The notes under the pieces were generated by a model, which was not told the origin of the DNA, made no database searches, and worked only from the letters and a program-made list of their open reading frames with translations. The translations under genes and the position numbers were made by a program. Of a DNA stretch of 64,000 bases, positions 43,677-52,036 are shown piece after piece. Source of the DNA: Tabrizicola sp. TH137 (GTDB lineage: Bacteria > Pseudomonadota > Alphaproteobacteria > Rhodobacterales > Rhodobacteraceae); the NCBI RefSeq assembly GCF_002855575.1, contig NZ_PKRQ01000007.1, forward strand, positions 176,790-240,789, read 5' to 3'. Every line of letters starts with the position of its first letter. The stretch's first letter is position 1.

Positions 43677-44897
43677 GTGAGACAGCAGGCCGAGACGATG
43701 TCCGATCGTCCGGTCCCCGAAGCATCCGGCTTCCGGGGATCGAACCAGTCGGGCATGCGCGCCCATAACGAAAGGCTCGTCCTGTCCATCCTGCGCCAGC
43801 AGGGGGCGCTGGCGAAATCCGATCTCGCCCGCATCACCGGGCTCTCGGTGCAGACCGTCTCCGTCATCATGCGCGCGCTCGAACAGGACGGGCTTCTTCT
43901 GCGCGGCGAACCGATCCGCGGCCGCATCGGCCAGCCCTCCGTTCCCATGTCGCTCGATGCCGAAGGGGCCTTCTTTCTCGGCCTCAAGATCGGCCGCCGC
44001 TCCGCCGATCTGATGCTGGTGGATTTCCTCGGTCGTGTGCGCTCCGCCCGCCGCCGGATCTACCGCTACCCCACCCCCTCTGCCGTCGTGGCCTTCGTGC
44101 GCGAGGCGCTGCCCGCCGTGACCGACGCCCTGCCGCCGTCACAGCGCGACCGCATCGGCGGCATGGGCATCGCCATGCCCTTCCAGCTCTGGAACTGGGT
44201 CCGCTACATCGGGGCGCCGCAATCCGAGATGGACGCCTGGCGCAGCCATGACATCGCCGCCGAAATCTCCGCCCTGGCCGGAATGCCCGTCCATATCCAG
44301 AACGACGCCACCGCCGCCTGCGGCGCGGAACTGGTCTTCGGCACCGGCGAAAAGCCCAAGGACTTCCTCTATTTCTACTTCGGCACCTTCATCGGCGGCG
44401 GGTTGGTGCTGAACGGCCAGCTCTTCACCGGCCGCACCGGCAATGCGGGCGGCGTGGGGCCGCTGCCGGTGCCCGGCCCCGACGGCCGCCTCCAGCGCCT
44501 CTTCGACGTGGCCTCGATGTCCCGCCTGGCCGAGATGATGGAACAGGCCGGCGAAAGCAGCGATCACCTCTGGGAACAGCACCTCGAATGGCGGGTTTCT
44601 GCCGCCGTCCTCGACGACTGGATCCAGCACGCCGCCGAAGGGCTGGCCTATGCCACCCTCTCCGCCGCCGCATTGGTGGAACTGGAGGCCGTGATGATCG
44701 ACGGCTGGATGCCCACCCGCATCCGCGCCGAAATCACCCGCCGCACCATCCACGCCCTCGGCCAGATTGATCTGTCCGGCGTCGAACTGCCGCAGGTCCG
44801 CGAAGGCACCGTCGGGGCCGAGGCCCGCGCCCTCGGCGCAGCCGCCATTCCCCTTGCCCAGCGCTACCTGATCGACCCCGCCGCCCTGCAAGGCTGA
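43677..44897 (+). CDS. ROK-family transcriptional regulator
   Basis: 406 residues. A winged helix-turn-helix (NERLVLSILRQQGALAKSDL, then TGLSVQTVSVIMRALEQDGL) precedes a ROK domain with FGTFIGGGLVLNGQLFTG and NAGGVG. The usual kinase ExGH and zinc CxxGC motifs are not seen, so it is a regulator and not a sugar kinase. GTG 43677 is chosen because GGGAGGAG lies just upstream; ATG 43698 is in frame. Probably represses frcBCA until the sugar is present. Confidence 0.9.
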   Translation: MRQQAETMSDRPVPEASGFRGSNQSGMRAHNERLVLSILRQQGALAKSDLARITGLSVQTVSVIMRALEQDGLLLRGEPIRGRIGQPSVPMSLDAEGAFFLGLKIGRRSADLMLVDFLGRVRSARRRIYRYPTPSAVVAFVREALPAVTDALPPSQRDRIGGMGIAMPFQLWNWVRYIGAPQSEMDAWRSHDIAAEISALAGMPVHIQNDATAACGAELVFGTGEKPKDFLYFYFGTFIGGGLVLNGQLFTGRTGNAGGVGPLPVPGPDGRLQRLFDVASMSRLAEMMEQAGESSDHLWEQHLEWRVSAAVLDDWIQHAAEGLAYATLSAAALVELEAVMIDGWMPTRIRAEITRRTIHALGQIDLSGVELPQVREGTVGAEARALGAAAIPLAQRYLIDPAALQG

Positions 44898-45103
44898 CAG
44901 TCCCGCCACTGCGACCCTGCGTCGAAATCGCAACGCTTTCGTCGCGGTTGTGTCCTTTTCGCTGCAACCGCATCTTGATCTGATCGAACATTTTGCCCAG
45001 ATGGGGTGGGTCCGTCCGTACGGATGCCCTAACTTTCGGGCGAACCCAGACGAATAAGGAGACTGCGTCGGGGAAACGGCGCAAAGGGAGAGACCGTTTC
45101 ACG

Positions 45104-47947
45104 ATGACCCTTGCGCTGATCGCCGCCCTGCCCTTCCTCGGTGCCCTTCTTCCGGGCCTGCTCATCCGTTCGGGCCGCACCGCCTGCGCCACCGTGACAG
45201 GGTCCGTCACCCTGCTGGCGCTGGTGCTTCTCGGGATGCAGGCCCCCGCCGTCCTGCGGGGCGAGGTGGTCACCACCCGCATCGACTGGCTTCCCTCGCT
45301 CGGCCTGAACGCCAATTTCATGCTCGACGGTCTCGGCCTCCTTTTCGCGGGGCTGATCCTCGGCATCGGCCTCCTGATCATCCTCTACGCGCGGTTCTAC
45401 CTCGCCAAGGAGGATCCGATGGGGGTCTTCTACACCTACCTGATGCTTTTCCAGGGCGCGATGGTGGGGATCGTGCTGTCGGACAACATCCTCCTCCTGC
45501 TGATCTTCTGGGAACTGACCTCGCTCTCCTCCTTCCTGCTGATCGGCTACTGGAAGCACCTGCCCGAAGGCCGCCAGGGCGCGCGCATGGCGCTGGCCGT
45601 CACCGGTGGCGGCGGCCTTGCGATGATCGCGGGGATGCTGATCCTCGGCAATATCGCGGGCAGCTATGACCTGTCGGTGATCCTCACGCAGAAAGAGGCG
45701 ATCCAGGCCTCCGACTGGTATCTGCCCGCCCTGATCCTGATCCTGCTGGGCTGCTTCACCAAATCCGCGCAATTCCCCTTCCATTTCTGGCTTCCCCACG
45801 CGATGGCCGCCCCCACCCCCGTCTCGGCCTATCTGCATTCCGCGACCATGGTGAAGGCCGGCATCTTCCTCATGGCGCGCATGTGGCCGGTGCTGGCGGG
45901 CACGCCGGAATGGTTCTGGATCGTCACCTCGGCGGGCCTCATCACCATGCTGATCGGGGCCAAGATCGCCTTCTTCAAGGATGATCTGAAAGCCCTCCTC
46001 GCCTTCTCCACAGTCAGCCATCTCGGCCTCATCACCATGCTTCTCGGCATGGGCACGGCCAAGGCCGCGACCGTTGCCGTCTTCCACATCATCAACCATG
46101 CCACCTTCAAGGCCGCGCTCTTCATGTCCGCCGGGATCGTGGATCACGAAACCCATACCCGCGATCTGAAACGGCTCGGCGGCCTGCGCCACCTGATGCC
46201 GGTCACCTTCACCATCGCGGGCATCGCGGCGCTGTCCATGGCGGGCATCCCGCCCTTCAACGGCTTCCTGTCGAAGGAACTGATGCTGGAAGAGGCCGCG
46301 CATACCGCCCTCGGCCCGGCCTGGCTCTTGCCGGTGCTGGCGACCCTCGCCGCGCTCTTCTCGGTCGCCTACAGCTTCCGCTTCCTCGCCCATGCCTTCC
46401 TCGGGCCGAAGCGCGACGATTACCCCCATCATCCGCATGACCCCGGCTTCGGCCTCTGGGCCGCGCCCGCCTTCCTGGCCCTGCTCGTCGTCCTGATCGG
46501 CCTGATGCCCATGACCACCGCCGCCTGGCTGGTCGATGCCGCCGCCTCCGCCGTCACCGGCACCCCGCAAGAGGTGCATATCAAACATTGGCACGGCCTC
46601 TACGCCCCCGCCCTCTGGATGTCGCTCGCGGCGGTCGGCGGCGGCTACGCATTGCTCGCCATCTTCCCGCGCCTCCGCGCCCTGTGGGACGCCACCCCGC
46701 GCCCCGAGGCGAAGGCGATCTTCGACGCGCTCATCGAACCCCTCGCCGCCACGGCCCGCGCCGTGACGCAGTTCCTGCACAACGGCTCGCTCACCCGCGC
46801 CATCGCCATCGCCACCATCGCCATCGGTGCAACGGCGCTCTGGGCCTTCAATGGCGGCATCCACAGCCCCGGCACACGCGACATGCTGGCCATCACCCCC
46901 GTCACCGCCATCGCCTGGGGCCTGCTGATGTTCGCCACGCTGGCTGTCGCGCTGATGCACCGCAACCGCCTGATGTCGCTCATCCTCATCGGGATCATCG
47001 GCCTCATCATCTCCCTCGGCTTCGCCTGGCTTTCGGCCCCCGACCTCGCCCTCACCCAGATCACGGTCGAGGTGGTGACGGTCGTCTTCATGCTCCTCGC
47101 CCTGAACTTCCTGCCCAAGGAAACCCCGCGCGAAAGCAGCCCGGTCCGCCGCACCCGCGACGCCGTCATCGCCATCGGCGCGGGCACGGGCATCGCCGCC
47201 CTCGCCTATGCCCTAATGACCCGCAACTTCGCCTTCCCCACCATCTCGGCCTACCATCTGGAACAGTCGAAACCCGGCGCAGGCGGCACCAACGCGGTCA
47301 ACACCATCATCGTGGACTTCCGCGGCTACGATACTTTCGGCGAAATCATCGTGCTCGGCATCGCCGCACTCCTGATCTACGCCCTGGTCGAGGCGCTCTT
47401 GAAACCCGGCCCTGCCAATGACGCGCTCCGCGCCATGGCCGCCACGCGCAGCGGCCTTGCGGGCGACCGCCACCCGCTCCTGATGGTGATGGCCACCCGC
47501 TTCATCCTGCCCGTTGCCATGATGATCGGCGTCTTCCTCTACCTGCGCGGCCACAACCTGCCGGGCGGCGGCTTCGTCGCGGGCCTCGTCTTCGCCATCG
47601 CCACGGTGATGCAATACATGGCCTCCGGCCTCGCCTGGACAGAGGCACGCCAGCGCATCGACCACCACGCCCTCATCGCCATCGGCGCGCTGACGGCCGC
47701 CGCGGCTGGCGTCGGCTCCTGGCTCTTCGGCGCGCCCTTCCTCGCCTCCAGCTTCACCTACGTGAACCTCTGGCCGCTGGAAGAGTTCGAACTCGCCACC
47801 GCCGCCATCTTCGACCTCGGCGTGTTCTTCTGCGTCCTCGGCGCGGTGCTGCTCGCCCTCAACTCGCTCAGCCGACTGGCCCGCCGCGCTGGCGAAACGG
47901 TCAGCGCCGATCCCTATTCGGTGGATCGCCCGGAAGGGGGGAACTGA
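45104..47947 (+). CDS. mrpA: Mrp-type cation/proton antiporter subunit A with fused MnhB domain
   Basis: 947 residues, about 20 or more membrane helices. The NuoL-like core has ILLLLIFWELTSLSSFLLIG, FPFHFWLPHAMAAPTPVSAY and HLGLITMLLG; the C-terminal part (FRGYDTFGEIIVLGIAALLI, RGHNLPGGGFVAGLVFAIAT) is the MnhB domain, so subunits A and B are one polypeptide. Works with C-G to exchange Na+ or K+ for protons. The start ATG 45104 has only a distant AAGGGAG. First of six genes. Confidence 0.93.
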   Translation: MTLALIAALPFLGALLPGLLIRSGRTACATVTGSVTLLALVLLGMQAPAVLRGEVVTTRIDWLPSLGLNANFMLDGLGLLFAGLILGIGLLIILYARFYLAKEDPMGVFYTYLMLFQGAMVGIVLSDNILLLLIFWELTSLSSFLLIGYWKHLPEGRQGARMALAVTGGGGLAMIAGMLILGNIAGSYDLSVILTQKEAIQASDWYLPALILILLGCFTKSAQFPFHFWLPHAMAAPTPVSAYLHSATMVKAGIFLMARMWPVLAGTPEWFWIVTSAGLITMLIGAKIAFFKDDLKALLAFSTVSHLGLITMLLGMGTAKAATVAVFHIINHATFKAALFMSAGIVDHETHTRDLKRLGGLRHLMPVTFTIAGIAALSMAGIPPFNGFLSKELMLEEAAHTALGPAWLLPVLATLAALFSVAYSFRFLAHAFLGPKRDDYPHHPHDPGFGLWAAPAFLALLVVLIGLMPMTTAAWLVDAAASAVTGTPQEVHIKHWHGLYAPALWMSLAAVGGGYALLAIFPRLRALWDATPRPEAKAIFDALIEPLAATARAVTQFLHNGSLTRAIAIATIAIGATALWAFNGGIHSPGTRDMLAITPVTAIAWGLLMFATLAVALMHRNRLMSLILIGIIGLIISLGFAWLSAPDLALTQITVEVVTVVFMLLALNFLPKETPRESSPVRRTRDAVIAIGAGTGIAALAYALMTRNFAFPTISAYHLEQSKPGAGGTNAVNTIIVDFRGYDTFGEIIVLGIAALLIYALVEALLKPGPANDALRAMAATRSGLAGDRHPLLMVMATRFILPVAMMIGVFLYLRGHNLPGGGFVAGLVFAIATVMQYMASGLAWTEARQRIDHHALIAIGALTAAAAGVGSWLFGAPFLASSFTYVNLWPLEEFELATAAIFDLGVFFCVLGAVLLALNSLSRLARRAGETVSADPYSVDRPEGGN

Positions 47948-47948
47948 C

Positions 47949-48299
47949 ATGGAAGCCCTGATCGCCATCGCCATCGGCACCCTGACAGCAGGTGGCATTT
48001 ACCTGATGCTGCGCCAGCGCACTTTCCCGGTCATCATCGGGCTGACGCTGCTCTCCTATGCCGTCAACGTCTTCATCTTCGCCGCAGGCCGCCTTGTTCC
48101 CGGCCTGCCCGCCATCATAGCGAAGGATGCGGCCGGCTATACCGATCCGCTGCCGCAGGCGCTGGTGCTGACGGCCATCGTCATCTCCTTCGGCATGACC
48201 GCCGTCATCGTGCTCATGGCGCTGGGGTCATGGCTAGAATCCGGCCATGACAAGGTCGATATGGATGACGAGAAAGACGAACAGGAGACGCGCGCATGA
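47949..48299 (+). CDS. mrpC: Mrp antiporter subunit C
   Basis: 116 residues, three membrane helices and a short acidic tail (HDKVDMDDEKDEQETRA). NuoK-like: IYLMLRQRTFPVIIGLTLLS, AVNVFIFAAGRL and VLTAIVISFGMTAVIVLMAL. Starts one base after the mrpA stop and overlaps mrpD by four bases. Confidence 0.93.
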   Translation: MEALIAIAIGTLTAGGIYLMLRQRTFPVIIGLTLLSYAVNVFIFAAGRLVPGLPAIIAKDAAGYTDPLPQALVLTAIVISFGMTAVIVLMALGSWLESGHDKVDMDDEKDEQETRA

Positions 48300-49804
48300 T
48301 GTCGCACTGGATCATCGCGCCGGTCGTCCTTCCGGCAGTCATCGCGCCGCTCATCGTCCTGATGATGCGCAACGACCTGACGCTGCAACGCGTCTTCGGC
48401 CTGGCCAGCACGCTGGCCCTGGCCGCCATCGCCGCCGCCCTCCTGATCGCCTCAAGCCACAACCCGCCAGAGATTTACCTGCTCGGCAACTGGCCCGCCC
48501 CCTTCGGCATCGTCCTGATGCTCGACCGGCTCTCGGCCATGATGCTGATGCTGACGGCACTTCTGGCCATCGCCGTGCAGCTTTACGTCATCTCCACCAA
48601 CTGGGACGCAAGGGGCCGCCATTTCCACGCGCTCTTCCTGTTCCAGATGATGGGCATCAACGGCGCCTTCCTCACGGGCGACGCCTTCAACCTCTTCGTC
48701 TTCTTCGAAGTGCTGCTCATCGCCTCCTACGGCCTGATGATCCACGGCGCGGGAAAGGATCGCTTGCGCGCAGGCGTGCAATACATCGCCTTCAACCTGA
48801 TCGCCTCCACGCTCTTCCTCTTCGCCCTGGCCACGATCTATGCCGTCACCGGCACGCTCAACATGGCCGATATCGCGGTCAAGGTCGCCGCCCTGCCCGA
48901 AGGCGACGCGGCGCTCATCCGCGTGGCCGCCGTCCTGATGCTGTCGGTCTTCGCCATCAAGGGCGCGCTGGTGCCGCTGCAATTCTGGCTGCCCGGCACC
49001 TATGCCAATGCGCCGGGTCCTGTCGCCGCCCTCTTCGCCATCATGACGAAGGTCGGCGCCTATGCCATCCTGCGCACCACGACCCTGATCTTCCCGCCGG
49101 AAACGGCGGCAACGGGCGGCATGATCGCCGATATCATGCTCCCCGCCGCGCTGGTCACGCTGGCCATCGGCTCCATCGGCATCCTTGGCGCAACCACCCT
49201 GCCCCGGCTGGCGGCCTTCTCCGGCATCGCCTCCATGGGCACGATCTTCACAGCCTTCGCCGCCTTCACGCCCGAGGCGACCTCCGCCGCGCTCTACTAC
49301 CTCCTGCACTCCACCCTCGCCACGGCAGCAGTGTTCCTGATCGCCGATCTGGTGACCGACCGGCGCGGCAATGGCACGCTCACCGCCCAGCCCCGCATCG
49401 CCCAACAGGGCCTGATCGCCGCGCTCTTCTTCGCCAATGCCATCGCGCTGGCCGGGATGCCGCCGCTTTCGGGCTTCATCGGCAAGCTGATGGTGCTTGA
49501 CGCGCTCCGTGCCGACGCCGCGCTGATCTGGACCGTGATCCTCGTCTCTTCCTTCCTCATGGTCCTCGGCTTCGGGCGGGCGGGTTCCACCCTCTTCTGG
49601 AAATCCCACGCCACGGGCGAGGCGGCGGAGCCCCATCACAGCCCCGAACCCATGGCCTTCGCCGCCATCGGCGGCCTGCTTGCGGGTCTCGTCCTTCTCA
49701 CCATCTTCGCAGGCCCGGTGAAGGATTGGCTCGACGCCACCGCCGCCGCCCTGCACGCCCCCGCCGCCTATATCGGGGCCAACAACCTGCCGGGGGTGAA
49801 CTGA
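48296..49804 (+). CDS. mrpD: Mrp antiporter subunit D
   Basis: 502 residues, about 14 membrane helices, of the proton-pumping NuoM/NuoN type: FNLFVFFEVLLIASYGLMIH, FAIKGALVPLQFWLPGTYAN and LAGMPPLSGFIGKLMVLDA. Together with subunit A forms the ion path. ATG 48296 overlaps the mrpC stop. Confidence 0.94.
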   Translation: MMSHWIIAPVVLPAVIAPLIVLMMRNDLTLQRVFGLASTLALAAIAAALLIASSHNPPEIYLLGNWPAPFGIVLMLDRLSAMMLMLTALLAIAVQLYVISTNWDARGRHFHALFLFQMMGINGAFLTGDAFNLFVFFEVLLIASYGLMIHGAGKDRLRAGVQYIAFNLIASTLFLFALATIYAVTGTLNMADIAVKVAALPEGDAALIRVAAVLMLSVFAIKGALVPLQFWLPGTYANAPGPVAALFAIMTKVGAYAILRTTTLIFPPETAATGGMIADIMLPAALVTLAIGSIGILGATTLPRLAAFSGIASMGTIFTAFAAFTPEATSAALYYLLHSTLATAAVFLIADLVTDRRGNGTLTAQPRIAQQGLIAALFFANAIALAGMPPLSGFIGKLMVLDALRADAALIWTVILVSSFLMVLGFGRAGSTLFWKSHATGEAAEPHHSPEPMAFAAIGGLLAGLVLLTIFAGPVKDWLDATAAALHAPAAYIGANNLPGVN

Positions 49805-49805
49805 C

Positions 49806-50297
49806 ATGTTCCGCCGCCTCTACCCGCATCCTTACCTCTCGCTCTTCCTCGTCCTGACCTGGTTCCTCCTCGTCAACCAGTGGAAGCTCGGCTCCCTCGT
49901 CATGGCGATCTTCCTCGCCACGGTGATCCCGCTCCTCACCGCGCCCTACTGGCCGCACCGGCCCCGGCTCAACAGCATGCCCGCGCTTCTATCCTATGTC
50001 CTGCTGGTGGTCTGGGACGTGATCGTCGCCAATGTGCAGGTGGCGAAGATCGTTCTCTTCATGCCGCGCGACCGCATCCAGTCCGCCTGGATCCGCGTCC
50101 CGATCGAGTTGAAATCGCCCGAGGCCATCGCCCTTCTCGCGGGCACCATCACCATGACCCCCGGCACCGTCACCGCCGACATGTCCGCCTGCGGCCGCGT
50201 GCTGCTCATCCATTCGCTCCACGCGCCCGACCCCGACGCCATCCGCGACGACATCAAGTCGCGCTACGAATCCCGGCTGAAGAGGATCTTCGAATGA
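49806..50297 (+). CDS. mrpE: Mrp antiporter subunit E
   Basis: 163 residues with two N-terminal membrane helices (YLSLFLVLTWFLLVNQWKLG) and the family segments LLVVWDVIVANVQVAKIVLF and LLAGTITMTPGTVTADM. A small structural subunit of the antiporter. Starts one base after mrpD and overlaps mrpF by four bases. Confidence 0.93.
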   Translation: MFRRLYPHPYLSLFLVLTWFLLVNQWKLGSLVMAIFLATVIPLLTAPYWPHRPRLNSMPALLSYVLLVVWDVIVANVQVAKIVLFMPRDRIQSAWIRVPIELKSPEAIALLAGTITMTPGTVTADMSACGRVLLIHSLHAPDPDAIRDDIKSRYESRLKRIFE

Positions 50298-50563
50298 TCA
50301 CCTACGCCCTCGCCTTCGCGCTGGTCTGTTTCGGCCTTGGCCTCATCCTGAATCTCTGGCGCCTCGTCATTGGCCCCACGGTCGCAGACCGCGTCCTCGC
50401 GCTCGACACGATGGTCGTGAATGTCATCGCCATCATCGTCCTCTACGGCATCCAGACCGGCCTCGGCATCAATTTCGAGGCGGCGATGCTCTTCGCCATG
50501 ACCGGCTTCGTCGGCACCGTCGCCTTCTGCAAATACCTCCTGCGGGGGAGCGTGATCGAATGA
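50294..50563 (+). CDS. mrpF: Mrp antiporter subunit F
   Basis: 89 residues, three membrane helices: ITYALAFALVCFGLGLILNL, then LALDTMVVNVIAIIVLYG and AAMLFAMTGFVGTVAFCKYL. ATG 50294 overlaps the mrpE stop, and its own stop overlaps mrpG. Confidence 0.93.
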   Translation: MITYALAFALVCFGLGLILNLWRLVIGPTVADRVLALDTMVVNVIAIIVLYGIQTGLGINFEAAMLFAMTGFVGTVAFCKYLLRGSVIE

Positions 50564-50952
50564 CCTTCGCCCTCGACATCATCCTCTCCATCCTCCTCGT
50601 CGTCGGCGGCCTCTTCGGCCTGACCGGCAGCTACGGCCTTATCCGCCTCAAGGACCGGATGCAGCGCCTCCATGCCCCCACCAAGGCCTCCACCGTCGGC
50701 CTCGGCACAGCACTCCTCGCCTCCATGTTCCACGGGCTGATGATCGGCACCGGGTTCTCGTGGCAAGAGGTGCTGGTGATGATCTTCATCTTCGTCACCG
50801 CCCCCATCACCGCCAATTACCTGTCGAAGGTCCATCTCCAGTCCCGCCACTATGACGGCCAGACCCCGGCCACCGGCGTCAGCCGCGACTGGGCCACCTT
50901 CGACCAGCAACCCGAAGACCCGGAACCACGGCTTCCCAGCCGCGATTCCTGA
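50560..50952 (+). CDS. mrpG: Mrp antiporter subunit G
   Basis: 130 residues, three membrane helices: ILSILLVVGGLFGLTGSYGL, the conserved RLKDRMQRLHAPTKASTVGL, then MIFIFVTAPITANYLSK. The C-terminal 40 residues are hydrophilic. Last gene of the antiporter operon. Confidence 0.93.
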   Translation: MTFALDIILSILLVVGGLFGLTGSYGLIRLKDRMQRLHAPTKASTVGLGTALLASMFHGLMIGTGFSWQEVLVMIFIFVTAPITANYLSKVHLQSRHYDGQTPATGVSRDWATFDQQPEDPEPRLPSRDS

Positions 50953-50963
50953 CCGAAAGGTCA
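50950..50963 (+). terminator. Small GNRA hairpin at the end of mrpG
   Basis: TGACC-GAAA-GGTCA, overlapping the mrpG stop and followed by AATTTCT. The short stem and weak T run make it only a possible terminator. Confidence 0.35.
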
Positions 50964-51045
50964 AATTTCTGCCGATCCTCACCGCCCCGCACTTGCGCGG
51001 AACCGCGCCCCCGTGCATCTTCCCTTCGTCCGAAGGGAGGACCGC

Positions 51046-52032
51046 GTGACCACTCTCACCCCCAGCCCGACCCAGCTTCCGCAAGTCGCCCATCCCCGCA
51101 ACGAAGGGATGCCGCTCGATCTCGACTGGGTCGCCGCCGTGCAGGCGAACACCTCCGCCATCGAACGCCGCGCCGCCACCTTGGGCGGCAGGCGCTCGGT
51201 CAAGAAGGACTGGCAGGCGGCCTGGCTCCTGAAGGCCATCTCGCTGATCGACCTCACCACCCTGTCGGGCGATGATACATGGGGCCGCGTCGAACGGCTC
51301 TGCGCCAAGGCGCGCCAGCCCGTCTCCCCCTGGATGCTGGAAAAGCTGGGGATGGAGGGGCTGACGGTCGGCGCGGTCTGCGTCTATCACGACATGGTCG
51401 AAACCGCCGTGAAGGCGCTGGAAGGCACCAATATCCCCGTCGCCGCCGTCTCCACGGGTTTCCCCGCAGGCCTCTCGCCCTTCCATCTGCGGATCGAAGA
51501 GATCCGCCAATCCGTCGCCGCCGGCGCGCGCGAAATCGACATCGTCATCTCCCGCCGCCACGTCCTGACCGGCAACTGGCAGGCGCTTTACAACGAAATG
51601 CGCGAAATGCGCGAAGCCTGCGGCCCGGCCCATGTGAAAGCGATCCTCGCCACCGGCGAACTCGCCACCCTGCGCAACGTCGCCCGCGCCTCGCTCGTCT
51701 GCATGATGGCCGGGGCCGATTTCATCAAGACGTCCACGGGGAAAGAGGCCGTCAACGCCACCCTCCCCGTCACGCTCACCATGATCCGCGCCATCCGCGA
51801 CTATCAGGATCGCACCGGCATCAAGGTCGGCTACAAACCCGCAGGCGGCATCGCCAAGGCCAAGGACGCGCTGCTCTACCTCGCCCTGATGAAGGACGAA
51901 CTCGGCCACCCCTGGCTGCAACCCGATCTCTTCCGCTTCGGCGCCTCGTCCCTCCTGGGCGACATCGAACGCCAACTGGAACATTATCTGACCGGCCACT
52001 ACTCGGCCGCCAACCGCCACCCGATGGGATAA
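51046..52032 (+). CDS. deoC: Deoxyribose-phosphate aldolase
   Basis: Splits 2-deoxyribose-5-phosphate into glyceraldehyde-3-phosphate and acetaldehyde. 328 residues, longer than E. coli DeoC (about 260) by an N-terminal extension. Class I active site: Asp165 (REIDIVISRRH), Schiff-base Lys228 (ADFIKTSTGK) and Lys264 (VGYKPAGG). GTG 51046 is chosen because AAGGGAGG lies five bases upstream; an in-frame GTG at 51013 would add 11 residues. An ALDH16 gene follows four bases later and could oxidise the acetaldehyde. Confidence 0.95.
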   Translation: MTTLTPSPTQLPQVAHPRNEGMPLDLDWVAAVQANTSAIERRAATLGGRRSVKKDWQAAWLLKAISLIDLTTLSGDDTWGRVERLCAKARQPVSPWMLEKLGMEGLTVGAVCVYHDMVETAVKALEGTNIPVAAVSTGFPAGLSPFHLRIEEIRQSVAAGAREIDIVISRRHVLTGNWQALYNEMREMREACGPAHVKAILATGELATLRNVARASLVCMMAGADFIKTSTGKEAVNATLPVTLTMIRAIRDYQDRTGIKVGYKPAGGIAKAKDALLYLALMKDELGHPWLQPDLFRFGASSLLGDIERQLEHYLTGHYSAANRHPMG

Positions 52033-52036
52033 GACC